28,428 bases of DNA from Anaerolineales bacterium (GTDB lineage Bacteria > Chloroflexota > Anaerolineae > Anaerolineales > UBA11657), in contig CANNEJ010000001.1 in assembly GCA_947503585.1 (NCBI GenBank), positions 1 through 28,428 on the forward strand, given 5' to 3'. The notes below the pieces were generated by a model, which was given only the letters and a program-made list of their open reading frames with translations, made no database searches and was not told the origin of the DNA. A program made the position numbers and the translations under genes. Below are positions 15,968 through 27,470 of the stretch, in pieces (the stretch's first letter is position 1; the number at the start of each line of letters is the position of its first letter).

Positions 15968-16483
15968 ATGAATGGTAATGTTGCACCGTCCGCCGCAAAT
16001 CCTGTGGCTGGCCAGGCTGAAGACCAAAACAATACACCCGGCAGTTCATCGCTGCGCAACCGCATGTATTTGACCGGCCTCGGCTTGGCCGGATTGGGTG
16101 CCCTAGACAGCGCCTATCTGACCTATGTAAAATTTGCGGGCGCGCAAGCAGCTTGTGGTGGAATTGGCGATTGCGAAACAGTCAACAACAGCGCCTACTC
16201 GGCTATCGCCGGGGTGCCAATCGCCATTCTGGGACTGGCAGCTTATTTGGCAATCATTGCGCTGTTCTTGATGGAACGCGCGCGCCCGGCACATTCTGAA
16301 TTTGCGCGCCTCGCCGCGTTTGGTATGACGCTGATCGGAACAATCTATTCCGGCTGGCTTACTTATGTGGAAGTTGCAATCCTGGGCGCAATCTGCCCGT
16401 TTTGCGTCGCGTCCGCAGTTATCATCAGTCTGCTTTTTTTGATCTCAGTCCACCGCATGCTGGCTAGTGCGGACACAGCCTAG
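15968..16483 (+). CDS. VKOR-family disulfide-forming membrane protein
   Basis: Bacterial vitamin K epoxide reductase homologues reoxidise a DsbA-like thiol oxidase using quinone, and so replace DsbB. The 171-residue protein has a polar N-terminus followed by about four membrane helices (about 35-55, 80-101, 113-132, 138-160). All four functional cysteines are present: the loop pair C63 and C69 in 'ACGGIGDCETVNNSAYS' and the quinone-site CxxC, C143-P-F-C146. The conserved Ser is at 75, and 'GVPIAILGLAAY' matches the family. ATG 15968 is chosen because an in-frame upstream TTG at 15923 overlaps moeA and adds no family sequence. No fused thioredoxin domain is present, and no DsbA gene is nearby. 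The acidic-protein gene begins 12 bases after the stop codon ends, with its ribosome-binding site overlapping this stop. Confidence 0.92.
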   Translation: MNGNVAPSAANPVAGQAEDQNNTPGSSSLRNRMYLTGLGLAGLGALDSAYLTYVKFAGAQAACGGIGDCETVNNSAYSAIAGVPIAILGLAAYLAIIALFLMERARPAHSEFARLAAFGMTLIGTIYSGWLTYVEVAILGAICPFCVASAVIISLLFLISVHRMLASADTA

Positions 16484-16489
16484 AGGAGG
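16483..16489 (+). promoter_or_regulatory. Strong Shine-Dalgarno for the acidic protein
   Basis: GAGGAGG lies 5 bases before the ATG at 16495 and overlaps the VKOR stop codon by one base. It is the strongest ribosome-binding site in the window and suggests high, possibly coupled, translation. Confidence 0.85.
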
Positions 16490-16494
16490 GCTCA

Positions 16495-16926
16495 ATGGAA
16501 ATCGTCAAGCATCTGAATTCAGCTCGGGTTGATGTGTTAGCACACCAGCTGCAGCCGCTTCCCATAAATACCAAGAAAAAAGCTGCCAAAGATCCGGAGC
16601 CAGATGAAGATGATAATTTGGTGACGGACTTCGACGGCGAAGAAGAATTAGAAGTTGAGGAAGAAGCGGAAGAGGACGACGAAGACGACGAACTTGGCGA
16701 TGACGAGTTGGAGCAGGATGACGAAGATCCGGAAGAAAATGAAGAGTCAGATGAAGCGGACGATCTGGACGATCCAGAGACAGATGAGGAGGAGCCGGAA
16801 AAACCCGCGGCCGATGTTGCCGGGGAAGGGGAGCTGACGGTCGAAGATCTGGAAGAAGATGACGAAGAGATCGAAGATCTATATGGCGATGATGACGACG
16901 ACGACGATGATGACGACGACGATTAG
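16495..16926 (+). CDS. Highly acidic small protein with poly-aspartate C-terminus
   Basis: I do not recognise the family of this 143-residue protein. About half of its residues (74 by my count) are Asp or Glu, and it ends in Gly followed by 12 consecutive aspartates. Only the first 32 residues ('MEIVKHLNSARVDVLAHQLQ' and a Lys-rich stretch) are not strongly acidic and could form a small helical part. There is no signal peptide, membrane helix or cysteine. The acidic tail recalls the RNA polymerase delta subunit of Firmicutes, but the N-terminal winged-helix domain of delta is missing. The very strong ribosome-binding site and the perfect terminator after the gene suggest real, high expression. 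Possible roles are nucleic-acid mimicry, chaperoning of basic proteins, or metal binding; none is proven. Codon GC is visibly lower than in the neighbours because of the GAA/GAT content. Confidence 0.85.
   Translation: MEIVKHLNSARVDVLAHQLQPLPINTKKKAAKDPEPDEDDNLVTDFDGEEELEVEEEAEEDDEDDELGDDELEQDDEDPEENEESDEADDLDDPETDEEEPEKPAADVAGEGELTVEDLEEDDEEIEDLYGDDDDDDDDDDDD
16888..16923. repeat. GAY trinucleotide repeat encoding 12 aspartates
   Basis: Twelve consecutive GAT/GAC codons form a near-microsatellite at the end of the acidic-protein gene, directly before its TAG stop. The two codons are mixed, which lowers but does not remove the chance of slippage. Confidence 0.9.
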
Positions 16927-16955
16927 CGAAAACTAACCGGGATCACAAATGCAAT

Positions 16956-16986
16956 GAGGGGCGCCGCTGGCGCCCCTCTTTTTTAT
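16956..16986 (+). terminator. Intrinsic (Rho-independent) terminator
   Basis: A perfect 10-base-pair GC-rich stem (GAGGGGCGCC / GGCGCCCCTC) closes a GCT loop and is followed at once by TTTTTTATTT. It ends the VKOR/acidic-protein transcript 30 bases after the stop. The minus strand lacks a T-run after the stem, so it acts mainly on + strand transcripts. Confidence 0.95.
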
Positions 16987-17003
16987 TTCATGCAGTTTGG
17001 CTG

Positions 17004-17726
17004 CTACGTGCGGTGCTTAGCCAATGTGCGCTGCAGCAGATCTTCTCGGGCGGCGTCCACGCCCTTTTTCGCGCGCCGCTCGCGCTTTCCGCCGCGTGCG
17101 CCTGCCTCTGCGTTTGCCATTGCCGCGCTTAGCAGCATGCCCATGGCCGTCACCGCCGGCAGCTCCTCGGTGGCCACCGCTTCGATCATTTCGGCTTCAA
17201 GTGCACGCACGCTCAAGTCCAGCCGCCGGCGCCGGCGATCCACGCCAATCACTTTTGCCTCCAGCTCCGCGCCCTCCTTCACCACTTCATTCGCATGTTC
17301 CACCCGGTCGGCCGTAAGTTCGCGCACATGTATCAAACCGGGCTTCTCGGCGCCAATATCCAAAAACACTCCAAACTGTTCCACCCGCACTACCTTGCCG
17401 CGCCGCACTTGGCCCTCCGCCAGATCACGCCACTCTACCTCCACAGGCTTGTCCAGCGTGAGAAATATTGCGCCACCGACAGCATTCACTTTGCTCACCC
17501 ATACCGTAACCGCATCGCCAACCTTGGGCGGCGGGCCCGAGCGCCCGGGCGCAGACCGCTCCAGCTGTGAAAGGTGCAGCAAGCCCTCCCGGCCATCAGC
17601 CAGCTCCACCAGCGCGCCAAACAACTCGAGCTTTTTGATCCGGCCTTGCAGCTCCGCCTTCGGCTGCGGCGCCTGCTCCGCTGCAGGTTGATTGTTATCG
17701 GGAGATTGGCGTGATGGTGATTTCAA
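17004..17726 (-). CDS. Two-S1-domain RNA-binding protein
   Basis: The 240-residue protein carries two S1 (OB-fold) RNA-binding domains. The first, about residues 24-93, has 'LQGRIKKLELFGALVELA' and 'EGLLHLSQL'; the second, about 100-175, has 'RRGKVVRVEQFGVFLDIG' and 'PGLIHVRELT'. A Pro/Gln/Ser-rich N-terminus precedes them, and the C-terminus is basic ('GGKRERRAKKG'). It is much shorter than ribosomal protein S1 and resembles small S1 proteins that bind RNA or ribosomes. The start is TTG at 17726-17724, since no ATG or GTG fits before the first domain; AAGGA lies 10 bases upstream of it. It is transcribed from a consensus promoter and converges with the acidic-protein gene. A role in translation or RNA stability is likely but the target is unknown. 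Confidence 0.87.
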   Translation of the reverse strand: MKSPSRQSPDNNQPAAEQAPQPKAELQGRIKKLELFGALVELADGREGLLHLSQLERSAPGRSGPPPKVGDAVTVWVSKVNAVGGAIFLTLDKPVEVEWRDLAEGQVRRGKVVRVEQFGVFLDIGAEKPGLIHVRELTADRVEHANEVVKEGAELEAKVIGVDRRRRRLDLSVRALEAEMIEAVATEELPAVTAMGMLLSAAMANAEAGARGGKRERRAKKGVDAAREDLLQRTLAKHRT

Positions 17727-17752
17727 TTGGAATTGTTCCTTTGGGTATGAGA

Positions 17753-17780
17753 CTCGCTCCGGCGAAGTCCGGCTCTCGAG
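17753..17780 (-). promoter_or_regulatory. Possible hairpin in the 5' leader of the S1-protein mRNA
   Basis: Read on the minus strand, CTCG-AGAG-CCGG-ACTTCG-CCGG-AG-CGAG can fold into two short GC helices separated by an internal loop. It lies within the roughly 70-base leader upstream of the ribosome-binding site. It could be a protein-binding or stability element. The helices are only 4 base pairs each. Confidence 0.3.
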
Positions 17781-17805
17781 TTACAGCCTAGCCCGCTGCT
17801 TCGCG

Positions 17806-17834
17806 ATTATATTGGCGCATAGAATCGCTGTCAA
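17806..17834 (-). promoter_or_regulatory. Consensus sigma-70 promoter for the S1-protein gene
   Basis: On the minus strand TTGACA (17834-17829) and TATAAT (17811-17806) are exact consensus hexamers with the ideal 17-base spacer. Transcription should start near 17799, giving a leader of about 70 bases before the TTG start codon. This is the strongest promoter sequence in the window. Confidence 0.87.
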
Positions 17835-17855
17835 TCAGCCGGTGCACGGTATAAT
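17828..17855 (+). promoter_or_regulatory. Divergent promoter for the rmd-gmd operon
   Basis: On the plus strand CTGTCA (17828-17833, 4 of 6) and an exact TATAAT (17850-17855) are 16 bases apart. Transcription should start near 17862, about 44 bases before the rmd ATG. Its -35 box overlaps the -35 of the minus-strand promoter base for base over 17829-17833. Confidence 0.68.
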
Positions 17856-17905
17856 GCGCGCGCACGGCCCTGCCCGTGTGCCATGCTGAGTTGCAGCCCC
17901 CCGAA

Positions 17906-19902
<1,997 letters not shown>

Positions 19903-19941
19903 GCCCGCAGCCGCAGCAGCGCAAACCGCCGGCCGCAACCT

Positions 19942-21354
19942 ATGCAACCTGAAGACTCCATCCGCTTTGGCACTGACGGCTGGCGCGGACGCATTGGCGA
20001 CGACTATACATTTGCAAATGTGCGCCGCTGCACGCAGGGCTTTGCGCGCTACCTGCTGGAATGCGGCCACGCCGGCAAAGCCGTAGTGGTGGGACACGAT
20101 CAGCGTTTTGCCTCTGAACATTTTGCCGCAACGGCTGCGCAGGTACTGGCCGAGCACGGCTTCAATGCGTGGCTGACGGACGGCGCGACGCCCACGCCGG
20201 TGATTGCCTACGCTGTGCTGGAGAAACAGGCGGTCGGCGCCATCAACATCACCGCTTCGCACAATCCGCCGCAAGACAACGGCTTCAAAGTCCGCGACCA
20301 CACCGGCGGCGCAGTGCCGCCAGAAGGACTGGCGCGCATCGAAGCCAACATTCCGGCAGCCGCCGAGCCCGCACAGGCAGCCACCGGCCGCGTGCAAAAA
20401 TTTGATGCGGCGCCAGCTTACATTCACCACCTGCGCGATGTGATCGATCTTGAACCCATCAAGCGTGCCGGTTTGCGCGTCATGGTGGATTCAATGTGGG
20501 GCAATGGCGCCGGCTGGTTTGCGCGTTTGCTGGCTGGCGGCACCACCACTGTGCTGGAAGTTCATAACCAGCGCAACCCGGTGTTCCCGGAAATGTCGCG
20601 CCCGGAACCGATCCCGCCCAACATTGATGCCGGCTTGCGCGCCGCCGTGGCGCAGGGCGCGGATGTGTGCCTCATCACCGACGGCGATGCCGACCGCATT
20701 GGCGTGGGCGACGAGCACGGTGTTTTCATCAATCAGCTGCGCGTGTACGCGCTGCTGGCGTACCACATGCTGGAGGTGCGTGGAGAACGCGGTCCCATCG
20801 TGCGCACACTGTCCACCACCACTATGCTGGACCGCCTCGGCGAGCTGTATGGTGTACCGGTACATGAGACTGGCGTGGGCTTTAAGTATGTTGCGCCGAA
20901 AATGACCGCCACCAATGCGCTGATGGGCGGCGAAGAATCCGGCGGCTTTGCATTTCGCAACCATGTGCCGGAACGCGACGGCATTCTGGCCGGCCTATTC
21001 ATTCTGGAGCTGATGTGCCGGCTGCGCCAAAAGCCCTCTGAGCTTTTGGAGACACTTTTCGAACGGCTCGGTGCGCGCTACTTTTACGACCGCATCGACA
21101 GTGATTTTCCGTTGGCCCACCGCGCCGAAACCCGCGCACGCGTGGCCGCCGCCCTGCCCGCCCAGATTGCGGGCTTAGCCGTAGCCCGCATCGACAAAAC
21201 CGACGGCTACAAATACTGCCTGCAGGATGGCAGCTGGCTGCTCATCCGCTTTTCCGGCACCGAGCCAATCATCCGCGTCTACTGCGAGACCACCAGCGCG
21301 AACAACGTGCAGCCCATGCTGCGGGCCGGGCTGCAGATTGCCGGCCTTCCCTGA
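19942..21354 (+). CDS. Phosphoglucomutase/phosphomannomutase (alpha-D-phosphohexomutase)
   Basis: The 470-residue enzyme belongs to the alpha-D-phosphohexomutase superfamily, which shifts phosphate between C6 and C1 of glucose or mannose. It shows all four functional loops: the catalytic phosphoserine S106 in '[13 protein letters not shown]', the Mg-binding 'DGDADRIG' with D247, D249 and D251, the sugar-recognition loop 'GGEESGGF' (about 331-338), and the phosphate-binding '[12 protein letters not shown]' near the C-terminus. The N-terminal '[10 protein letters not shown]' is also typical. Following gmd, it may provide mannose-1-phosphate, while glucose-1-phosphate for rmlA is also possible; the GEESGG loop is shared by bifunctional enzymes and does not separate these. 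The TatD gene begins 8 bases after the stop. Confidence 0.93.
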   Translation: MQPEDSIRFGTDGWRGRIGDDYTFANVRRCTQGFARYLLECGHAGKAVVVGHDQRFASEHFAATAAQVLAEHGFNAWLTDGATPTPVIAYAVLEKQAVGAINITASHNPPQDNGFKVRDHTGGAVPPEGLARIEANIPAAAEPAQAATGRVQKFDAAPAYIHHLRDVIDLEPIKRAGLRVMVDSMWGNGAGWFARLLAGGTTTVLEVHNQRNPVFPEMSRPEPIPPNIDAGLRAAVAQGADVCLITDGDADRIGVGDEHGVFINQLRVYALLAYHMLEVRGERGPIVRTLSTTTMLDRLGELYGVPVHETGVGFKYVAPKMTATNALMGGEESGGFAFRNHVPERDGILAGLFILELMCRLRQKPSELLETLFERLGARYFYDRIDSDFPLAHRAETRARVAAALPAQIAGLAVARIDKTDGYKYCLQDGSWLLIRFSGTEPIIRVYCETTSANNVQPMLRAGLQIAGLP

Positions 21355-21362
21355 CGGCGGCC

Positions 21363-22127
21363 GTGCTTTGTGACACACATTGCCACTTGGATTTTGAGGC
21401 ATTCGACGCCGACCGCGTGGCAGTCATCGAACGTGCCGGCGCTGCGGGCGTTGGGCGCCTGCTCAACCCCGGTACCAGCCTCGCAACCAGCCGCGCTGCC
21501 GTTCAGCTTGCAGGCCGGCATCCCGCTTTGTATGCCGCGGTTGGCGTCCATCCCAACGAACAGGTAAAATACTCTGGTGAATTTTTGCACGAACTCGAAC
21601 TACTCGCTGGTCACCCGCGGGTTGTGGCAATTGGAGAAATCGGCCTCGATTATTATCGCGATGCGGTGGACCGCGCGGTGCAGCGCGAAAAATTTGAGGC
21701 ACAGCTTGGTTTGGCTGCTGCCCACTCCCTGCCCGTCATCATCCACTGCCGTGCGGCCTACGCCGACGCTCGCGCAATCGTGGCGGCATGGCCTGCTGCC
21801 CACCGTGCCGGCGTCTTTCATTCCTTCAGCGGCAGCCCGGAGGATCTGGACGCACTACTTGAGCTTGGGTTCAGCATCGGCGTAACCGCACCCGTGACCT
21901 ACCCCAAATCACACGCATTGCGGCAGCTGGCGGGCGCAATTCCGCTCGACCGCCTCTTGATCGAAACGGATGCGCCGTTCCTTGCGCCGCAATCGCGCCG
22001 TGGCCAGCGCAATGAGCCGGCACTGGTTACGGAAGTGGCCGCTGCAATTGCAGCCGAACGCAAACTGGAACTATCACAGGTGGCTGCGGCAACATCCGCC
22101 AACGCTGCCGCTATGTTCGGCTGGTAA
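21363..22127 (+). CDS. tatD: TatD-family metal-dependent deoxyribonuclease/hydrolase
   Basis: TatD proteins are TIM-barrel metal-dependent DNases with 3'-5' exonuclease activity, used in DNA repair and quality control. The 254-residue protein has the metal-binding HxH at 'DTHCHLD' (H6, H8), the glutamate in 'AIGEIGLDYYRD', histidines in 'PVIIHCRAAY' and 'GVFHSFSGSPED', and the aspartate in 'LLIETDAPFLAP'. All expected ligands are present. The start is GTG 21363; no ATG fits before the first motif. It sits 8 bases after the phosphohexomutase gene and 3 bases before the polyprenyl synthase, so it is probably in the same transcript. The YchF/YcfH subgroup is likely, but substrate is not readable. 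Confidence 0.94.
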   Translation: MLCDTHCHLDFEAFDADRVAVIERAGAAGVGRLLNPGTSLATSRAAVQLAGRHPALYAAVGVHPNEQVKYSGEFLHELELLAGHPRVVAIGEIGLDYYRDAVDRAVQREKFEAQLGLAAAHSLPVIIHCRAAYADARAIVAAWPAAHRAGVFHSFSGSPEDLDALLELGFSIGVTAPVTYPKSHALRQLAGAIPLDRLLIETDAPFLAPQSRRGQRNEPALVTEVAAAIAAERKLELSQVAAATSANAAAMFGW

Positions 22128-22130
22128 ACC

Positions 22131-23129
22131 GTGGCTGCATCAAGCGTACTGCCCATGGTTGCTGTTTCGCTGGCGGACATCCTATCCCCGGCGCAAAGTG
22201 GCCTCGACGCAGTTAGTGCGCGCCTGTTCGAGGTTGCGCCCGACCAGCACCCGGCGTTGACCGCTGCCACCGAGCAGCTGCTCGCCGCTGGCGGCAAACG
22301 CCTGCGTCCGGCGCTGGCGCTGCTTTCCGGCCAGATCTTTGATGCCGACAGCGAGCTCGCCGTTGCGCTGGCTGCCGCGGTAGAAATGTTGCACACCGCC
22401 ACGCTCGTGCATGACGACCTGATTGATGGCTCCCTGCTGCGGCGCGGCATCGCCACCCTGAATTCGAACTGGTCGCCGGATGCCACAGTGCTCACCGGTG
22501 ACTACCTCTTTGCCAGAGCTGCCAGCTTTGCGGCGCAGACCGGCAGCGTGCGTGTCATGGAGCTTTTTGCAAACACGCTCATGGTGATTGTCAACGGAGA
22601 AATTCAGCAGAAGTATCCGAATGGCAAGACCGTACCCGGCGCAGACTATTACAAACGCATTTACGCCAAGACCGCGTCGCTGTTTGTGCTTGCCGCCGAA
22701 GCCGGCGGTGAACTGGGTGGTGCTGCGCCCGCATATTTAGATGCGCTGCGCACCTACGGTCGCGAGGTGGGCACTGCATTCCAGATTGTGGATGACGTGC
22801 TGGACTTTTCCGGCAGCGCCGACCGCACCGGCAAAACCGCCGGCAGCGATCTGCGCCACGGACTGATCACCCTGCCTTTGCTGCACTATGCCAGGCTCCG
22901 GCCGCAGGATGCAGATGCGCAGGCCGTGTTGCGCGGCGATTCGGTTGACCGTGTGCTGAGTGACCGGCTGGTATCGGCGGTGTGCAACTCGGCGGCTATT
23001 CGCAGTTCGCTCAACGAAGCGCGGGAATTTGCGCGCCGCGGGCAGGCCGCGCTGCAAAACCTGCCCGACTGCAGCGCGGCCGGTTCGCTGCTGGCGATTG
23101 CGGAGTTTATTGTCGATCGCGATTTGTAA
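22131..23129 (+). CDS. Long-chain all-trans polyprenyl diphosphate synthase
   Basis: The 332-residue enzyme extends a short allylic diphosphate with isopentenyl diphosphate units to make the side chain of a quinone or a lipid carrier. Signatures are 'GGKRLRPALALLSGQ', the first Asp-rich motif 'HDDLID' (D95, D96, D99) and the second 'VDDVLDFSG' (D221, D222, D225), plus 'NGEIQQ' and 'TGKTAGSDLRHGLITLP'. The residues just before the first motif, 'HTATLVHDD', have small side chains at the chain-length gate, as in heptaprenyl and octaprenyl synthases, so a long product is likely. I use GTG 22131; ATG 22155 is an alternative in the same frame. It is located 3 bases after tatD and 9 before a GT4 glycosyltransferase. 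A menaquinone or ubiquinone side chain would also serve the VKOR system. Confidence 0.93.
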   Translation: MAASSVLPMVAVSLADILSPAQSGLDAVSARLFEVAPDQHPALTAATEQLLAAGGKRLRPALALLSGQIFDADSELAVALAAAVEMLHTATLVHDDLIDGSLLRRGIATLNSNWSPDATVLTGDYLFARAASFAAQTGSVRVMELFANTLMVIVNGEIQQKYPNGKTVPGADYYKRIYAKTASLFVLAAEAGGELGGAAPAYLDALRTYGREVGTAFQIVDDVLDFSGSADRTGKTAGSDLRHGLITLPLLHYARLRPQDADAQAVLRGDSVDRVLSDRLVSAVCNSAAIRSSLNEAREFARRGQAALQNLPDCSAAGSLLAIAEFIVDRDL

Positions 23130-23138
23130 AACGCGGCC

Positions 23139-24308
23139 ATGAAGATTGGCCTGCTCTCGGGCGAATTTCCGCCACAGCTCGGCGGCATCGCAGACTTCAC
23201 CCGCATCCTAGCCACAGAGCTGGCTGGCCGCGGTCATAGCGTGCGCGTCATCACAACGCAAAACGCGCAGGCCGCCCAACACTTTTCCGCGCCGTACACA
23301 GTTCACCCAATTGCCCGGCATTGGGGCTGGCTGGACCTGTGGCGGATGCGCCAATGCACCGCTGACCTCGACATCGTCAATCTGCAATATCAGGCAGCCG
23401 CATTCGGAGCGATGCGCCTGCCAATTCATCTGGCACCAAACTGGGTGCGCCCGCCCTTGGTGGTCACCTTTCATGATTTGCGTGTGCCGTATCTATTTCC
23501 AAAAGCGGGCGGATTGCGGGCGCAAGTATTGCGACGCTTGGCTGGCACAGCTGCCGGCGTGATAACCACCAACCTCGCCGACGCTGCCGAACTTGCGGCT
23601 GCAAGCAAGCTGCAGCGCAGCACAACAATTCCAATTGGAAGCAATTTACAGCAGCCGGCAGCCTGTGCCCCGGCGCAGTGGCGCGCTGCCCACGGCATAT
23701 CCGAAGACGAGATTCTGCTCGGTTACTTCGGGTTCCTCAACACCAGCAAGGGCGGCGAGACTCTGCTGCGCGCACTGGCAGAGCTGTGCCAATCAGGCAT
23801 GCCTGCCCGCGTGGTGCTGATTGGCGGCAGCGCCGGCGCCAGTGACAAAACTGATGCAGTCCACACTCAGCAGCTGCTGGAGCTGGCACAATCCCTCGGC
23901 GTCGGGGCGCAGGTGCTTCGTACGGGTTTCCTCAGCGAGGCCGATACCGTGGCGGCCCTGCAAAGCTGCAACATGATGGTTCAACCTTACGCCGATGGTG
24001 CCTCGCTGCGGCGCGGCTCCTTGCTCGCCTGCCTCGCCAGCGGCTGCGCCACCATAACCACGAACCCGGCCAGCCGGATTGCCGAGCTGCAACACAACGT
24101 CAATGTGCATCTTGTGCCGCCCAATGAGCCGGCTGCACTTGCAGCCGCAGTCCGCACATTGCAGGCCGATGCGGCATTGCGGGAAAAGATTGCGCGCGGT
24201 GCCAGTGCGCTGGCTGCCAGTTTTGACTGGATATCGATCGCCCGCCGCACCGAGGAATTTTTTGGCGCCGTGCTTGGCGCAGCGCCGCAGGGCGCCGTCC
24301 GCCGCTAG
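23139..24308 (+). CDS. GT4 glycosyltransferase
   Basis: The 389-residue GT-B protein begins '[20 protein letters not shown]', where the Gly-rich loop of family 4 is visible. The C-terminal domain has '[21 protein letters not shown]' (about 190-210), 'VVLIGGSAG', '[19 protein letters not shown]' and '[27 protein letters not shown]' with the region that binds the nucleotide-sugar. It differs from the GT4 at 2812 in both halves, so it is not a recent duplicate. There is no signal peptide. It starts 9 bases after the polyprenyl synthase and is the last gene of this block, so it may act on a lipid-linked intermediate. Donor and acceptor are unknown; GDP-rhamnose from the same operon is a natural guess but no more than that. 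Confidence 0.86.
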   Translation: MKIGLLSGEFPPQLGGIADFTRILATELAGRGHSVRVITTQNAQAAQHFSAPYTVHPIARHWGWLDLWRMRQCTADLDIVNLQYQAAAFGAMRLPIHLAPNWVRPPLVVTFHDLRVPYLFPKAGGLRAQVLRRLAGTAAGVITTNLADAAELAAASKLQRSTTIPIGSNLQQPAACAPAQWRAAHGISEDEILLGYFGFLNTSKGGETLLRALAELCQSGMPARVVLIGGSAGASDKTDAVHTQQLLELAQSLGVGAQVLRTGFLSEADTVAALQSCNMMVQPYADGASLRRGSLLACLASGCATITTNPASRIAELQHNVNVHLVPPNEPAALAAAVRTLQADAALREKIARGASALAASFDWISIARRTEEFFGAVLGAAPQGAVRR

Positions 24309-24324
24309 CCGCGCACCAACAACC

Positions 24325-24342
24325 GGTGGCCGCACTGCCACC
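24325..24342 (+). terminator. Weak hairpin after the GT4 gene
   Basis: GGTGGC (24325-24330) pairs with GCCACC (24337-24342) around a 6-base loop, 17 bases after the GT4 stop. A second small hairpin (GAAA...TTTC) follows. The T-run is missing, so termination is uncertain, but the gene run ends here and a promoter-like element follows. Confidence 0.22.
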
Positions 24343-24396
24343 CTGAAAACAAGCTGTTTCACGCCGCTGCGCGCACAGCAGCCCACCCACGCACGA

Positions 24397-24405
24397 TGTT
24401 ATACT
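24397..24405 (+). promoter_or_regulatory. Extended -10 promoter element before the carboxylase genes
   Basis: TGTTATACT fits TGn plus TATACT (5 of 6). No -35 hexamer is evident. Transcription would begin near 24412, giving a leader of about 78 bases that is rich in A and C close to the ATG at 24490. The 181-base gap holds no gene that I can support. Confidence 0.45.
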
Positions 24406-24489
24406 CGCGTCGCGCCCGCGATAGCCCATAGTCTTTTGGCAGCAGCGCCGTTTTCTCATCACCTGCAACCAACCAACTTACCCCTCAAC

Positions 24490-26040
<1,551 letters not shown>

Positions 26041-26050
26041 GCACGGCGCC

Positions 26051-27421
26051 ATGCCAGCTGCCGCGCAAGACAAGCGCACGCGCGCACCCGCCTCCGCCTT
26101 CGCGGCGTTCTTCCGCTACATCGCACTTGGGTTTGCCGCACTGATGATTGCTGTTGGCGCGCTCGCAGATTATGTGAGCGTTGGTGACGGCAGCGGCCTT
26201 GGCGTACAGCAACTGCTGCTGGTGGGCACCGGCATGGTGCTGCTAACGGTCAGCATCCGAATGCCGCGCGCGGCAGCCCTGCTTGGCATGAATGCCTTAA
26301 TCCTGATTCCAATACTGCTTATGGTTGACCGCCTGCTTTTCCAATTTGCGCCCGCCATGCCGGTGCAGCTGGTGTCCGCCATGTCGCTTGAGGCTCAGGC
26401 ACGCTACGGCCGCTGGAAGACCGCCAACAATCAAAACGAAGTGGTGTTTGGCGCAGACGGAAATTATTGGGGCAACCCGCTAACTCCAACTGTGGACGGT
26501 TTTTATGATGAGCACGGCTACCGCAACCCGGTCGGCTACCTTGCAAAAAATCCGGCGGTGGACATTCTGCTGATCGGCGACTCATTCACCGAGGGGCAGG
26601 AGTCGCAGATCACCGTAGCCGATGTAATGCGTGACCTGCTGCCTGCGCTGCGAATTTACTCGGCGGGCATGCACGGCCAAAGCACCAACCACTGGGCGCT
26701 GCAGTACAAGCGCTTTGTGGAAGCGGTGGCTGGCGGCACGCCACCGCGCATGGTTATCGCCAATTACTACGCTGCAAATGACGCCGGCAGCTGCAACTTC
26801 GGTCCGGAAAGCCTGCCGGCCGAAACGCGCCGCTTTGACCCCGCTGCTCCGGCCGTTTCCTCCGCACCGGGCAGCGAGCTAAAGCATATTGCCCAGCGCG
26901 GCCTGCGCAATGCTGCCACACTGGCGGCTTCTGCAGCCGCCAAATGGCAAAACCCCTTGTACGCAAAAACTTTCGGCCGGCTGGGATTGTTTGTGCTCGA
27001 AGGCCTGCGCGTGGATACGCCCAATCTGCTTCACAAGCAGCGCGAGCAGCCGGCAGAGGTGACGGCTTCTGCTTGTGCGCTGCAAACCATTCGTGACTTT
27101 GCCGCAGCTGTGCGGGCTACGCACGCAAACACGCAAATCGCAATTGCCTACATTGCGGCCGACCGCGTAATCTGGGCGCCACGCGCGGACGATGCCACCG
27201 ACCACGACCGCGAGGTGCATGCGCAGCAGGCAAATGCCGCCGTGCTCGCAAAACTTGCCGGCGAACTGAATATCAAGTTTCTTGACCCAACCGCCGAACT
27301 GCGCCAACACGCCCTGACCGAGATGCTCTATCATCAGGGATTGCACTTCAACTCCTACGGGTACTCGCTATACGCAGCCTTCCTGGCACGGGAACTGGCG
27401 CCGGTATTAATTTTGCCATGA
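26051..27421 (+). CDS. Membrane-anchored SGNH-hydrolase-like protein
   Basis: The 456-residue protein has two or three N-terminal membrane helices (about 19-38, 52-70 and 78-98), then a soluble domain. That domain carries '[15 protein letters not shown]', the SGNH block I with G176-D177-S178, and a late '[16 protein letters not shown]' with H432, the expected block V. The Asp usually three residues before that His is Gln429 here. A Gly ('[10 protein letters not shown]') and Asn ('[12 protein letters not shown]') occur at places that fit blocks II and III. Such proteins are esterases or acyltransferases, some of which modify cell-wall glycans outside the cell. The ATG at 26051 follows the carboxyltransferase stop by 10 bases; an in-frame upstream start would overlap that gene. 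Its position between two carboxylase subunits is unexplained, and the substrate is unknown. Confidence 0.78.
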   Translation: MPAAAQDKRTRAPASAFAAFFRYIALGFAALMIAVGALADYVSVGDGSGLGVQQLLLVGTGMVLLTVSIRMPRAAALLGMNALILIPILLMVDRLLFQFAPAMPVQLVSAMSLEAQARYGRWKTANNQNEVVFGADGNYWGNPLTPTVDGFYDEHGYRNPVGYLAKNPAVDILLIGDSFTEGQESQITVADVMRDLLPALRIYSAGMHGQSTNHWALQYKRFVEAVAGGTPPRMVIANYYAANDAGSCNFGPESLPAETRRFDPAAPAVSSAPGSELKHIAQRGLRNAATLAASAAAKWQNPLYAKTFGRLGLFVLEGLRVDTPNLLHKQREQPAEVTASACALQTIRDFAAAVRATHANTQIAIAYIAADRVIWAPRADDATDHDREVHAQQANAAVLAKLAGELNIKFLDPTAELRQHALTEMLYHQGLHFNSYGYSLYAAFLARELAPVLILP

Positions 27422-27470
27422 TCGAACCAATCCCCGGCGTTTGGCGCACCCCGCAACTACCAACCCACTC

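Noticed and set aside
24309..24489. Possible small RNA or tRNA in the 181-base gap before the carboxyltransferase gene
   Set aside because: No cloverleaf or T-loop sequence (GGTTCRA) is present; only a promoter-like element and weak hairpins are seen.
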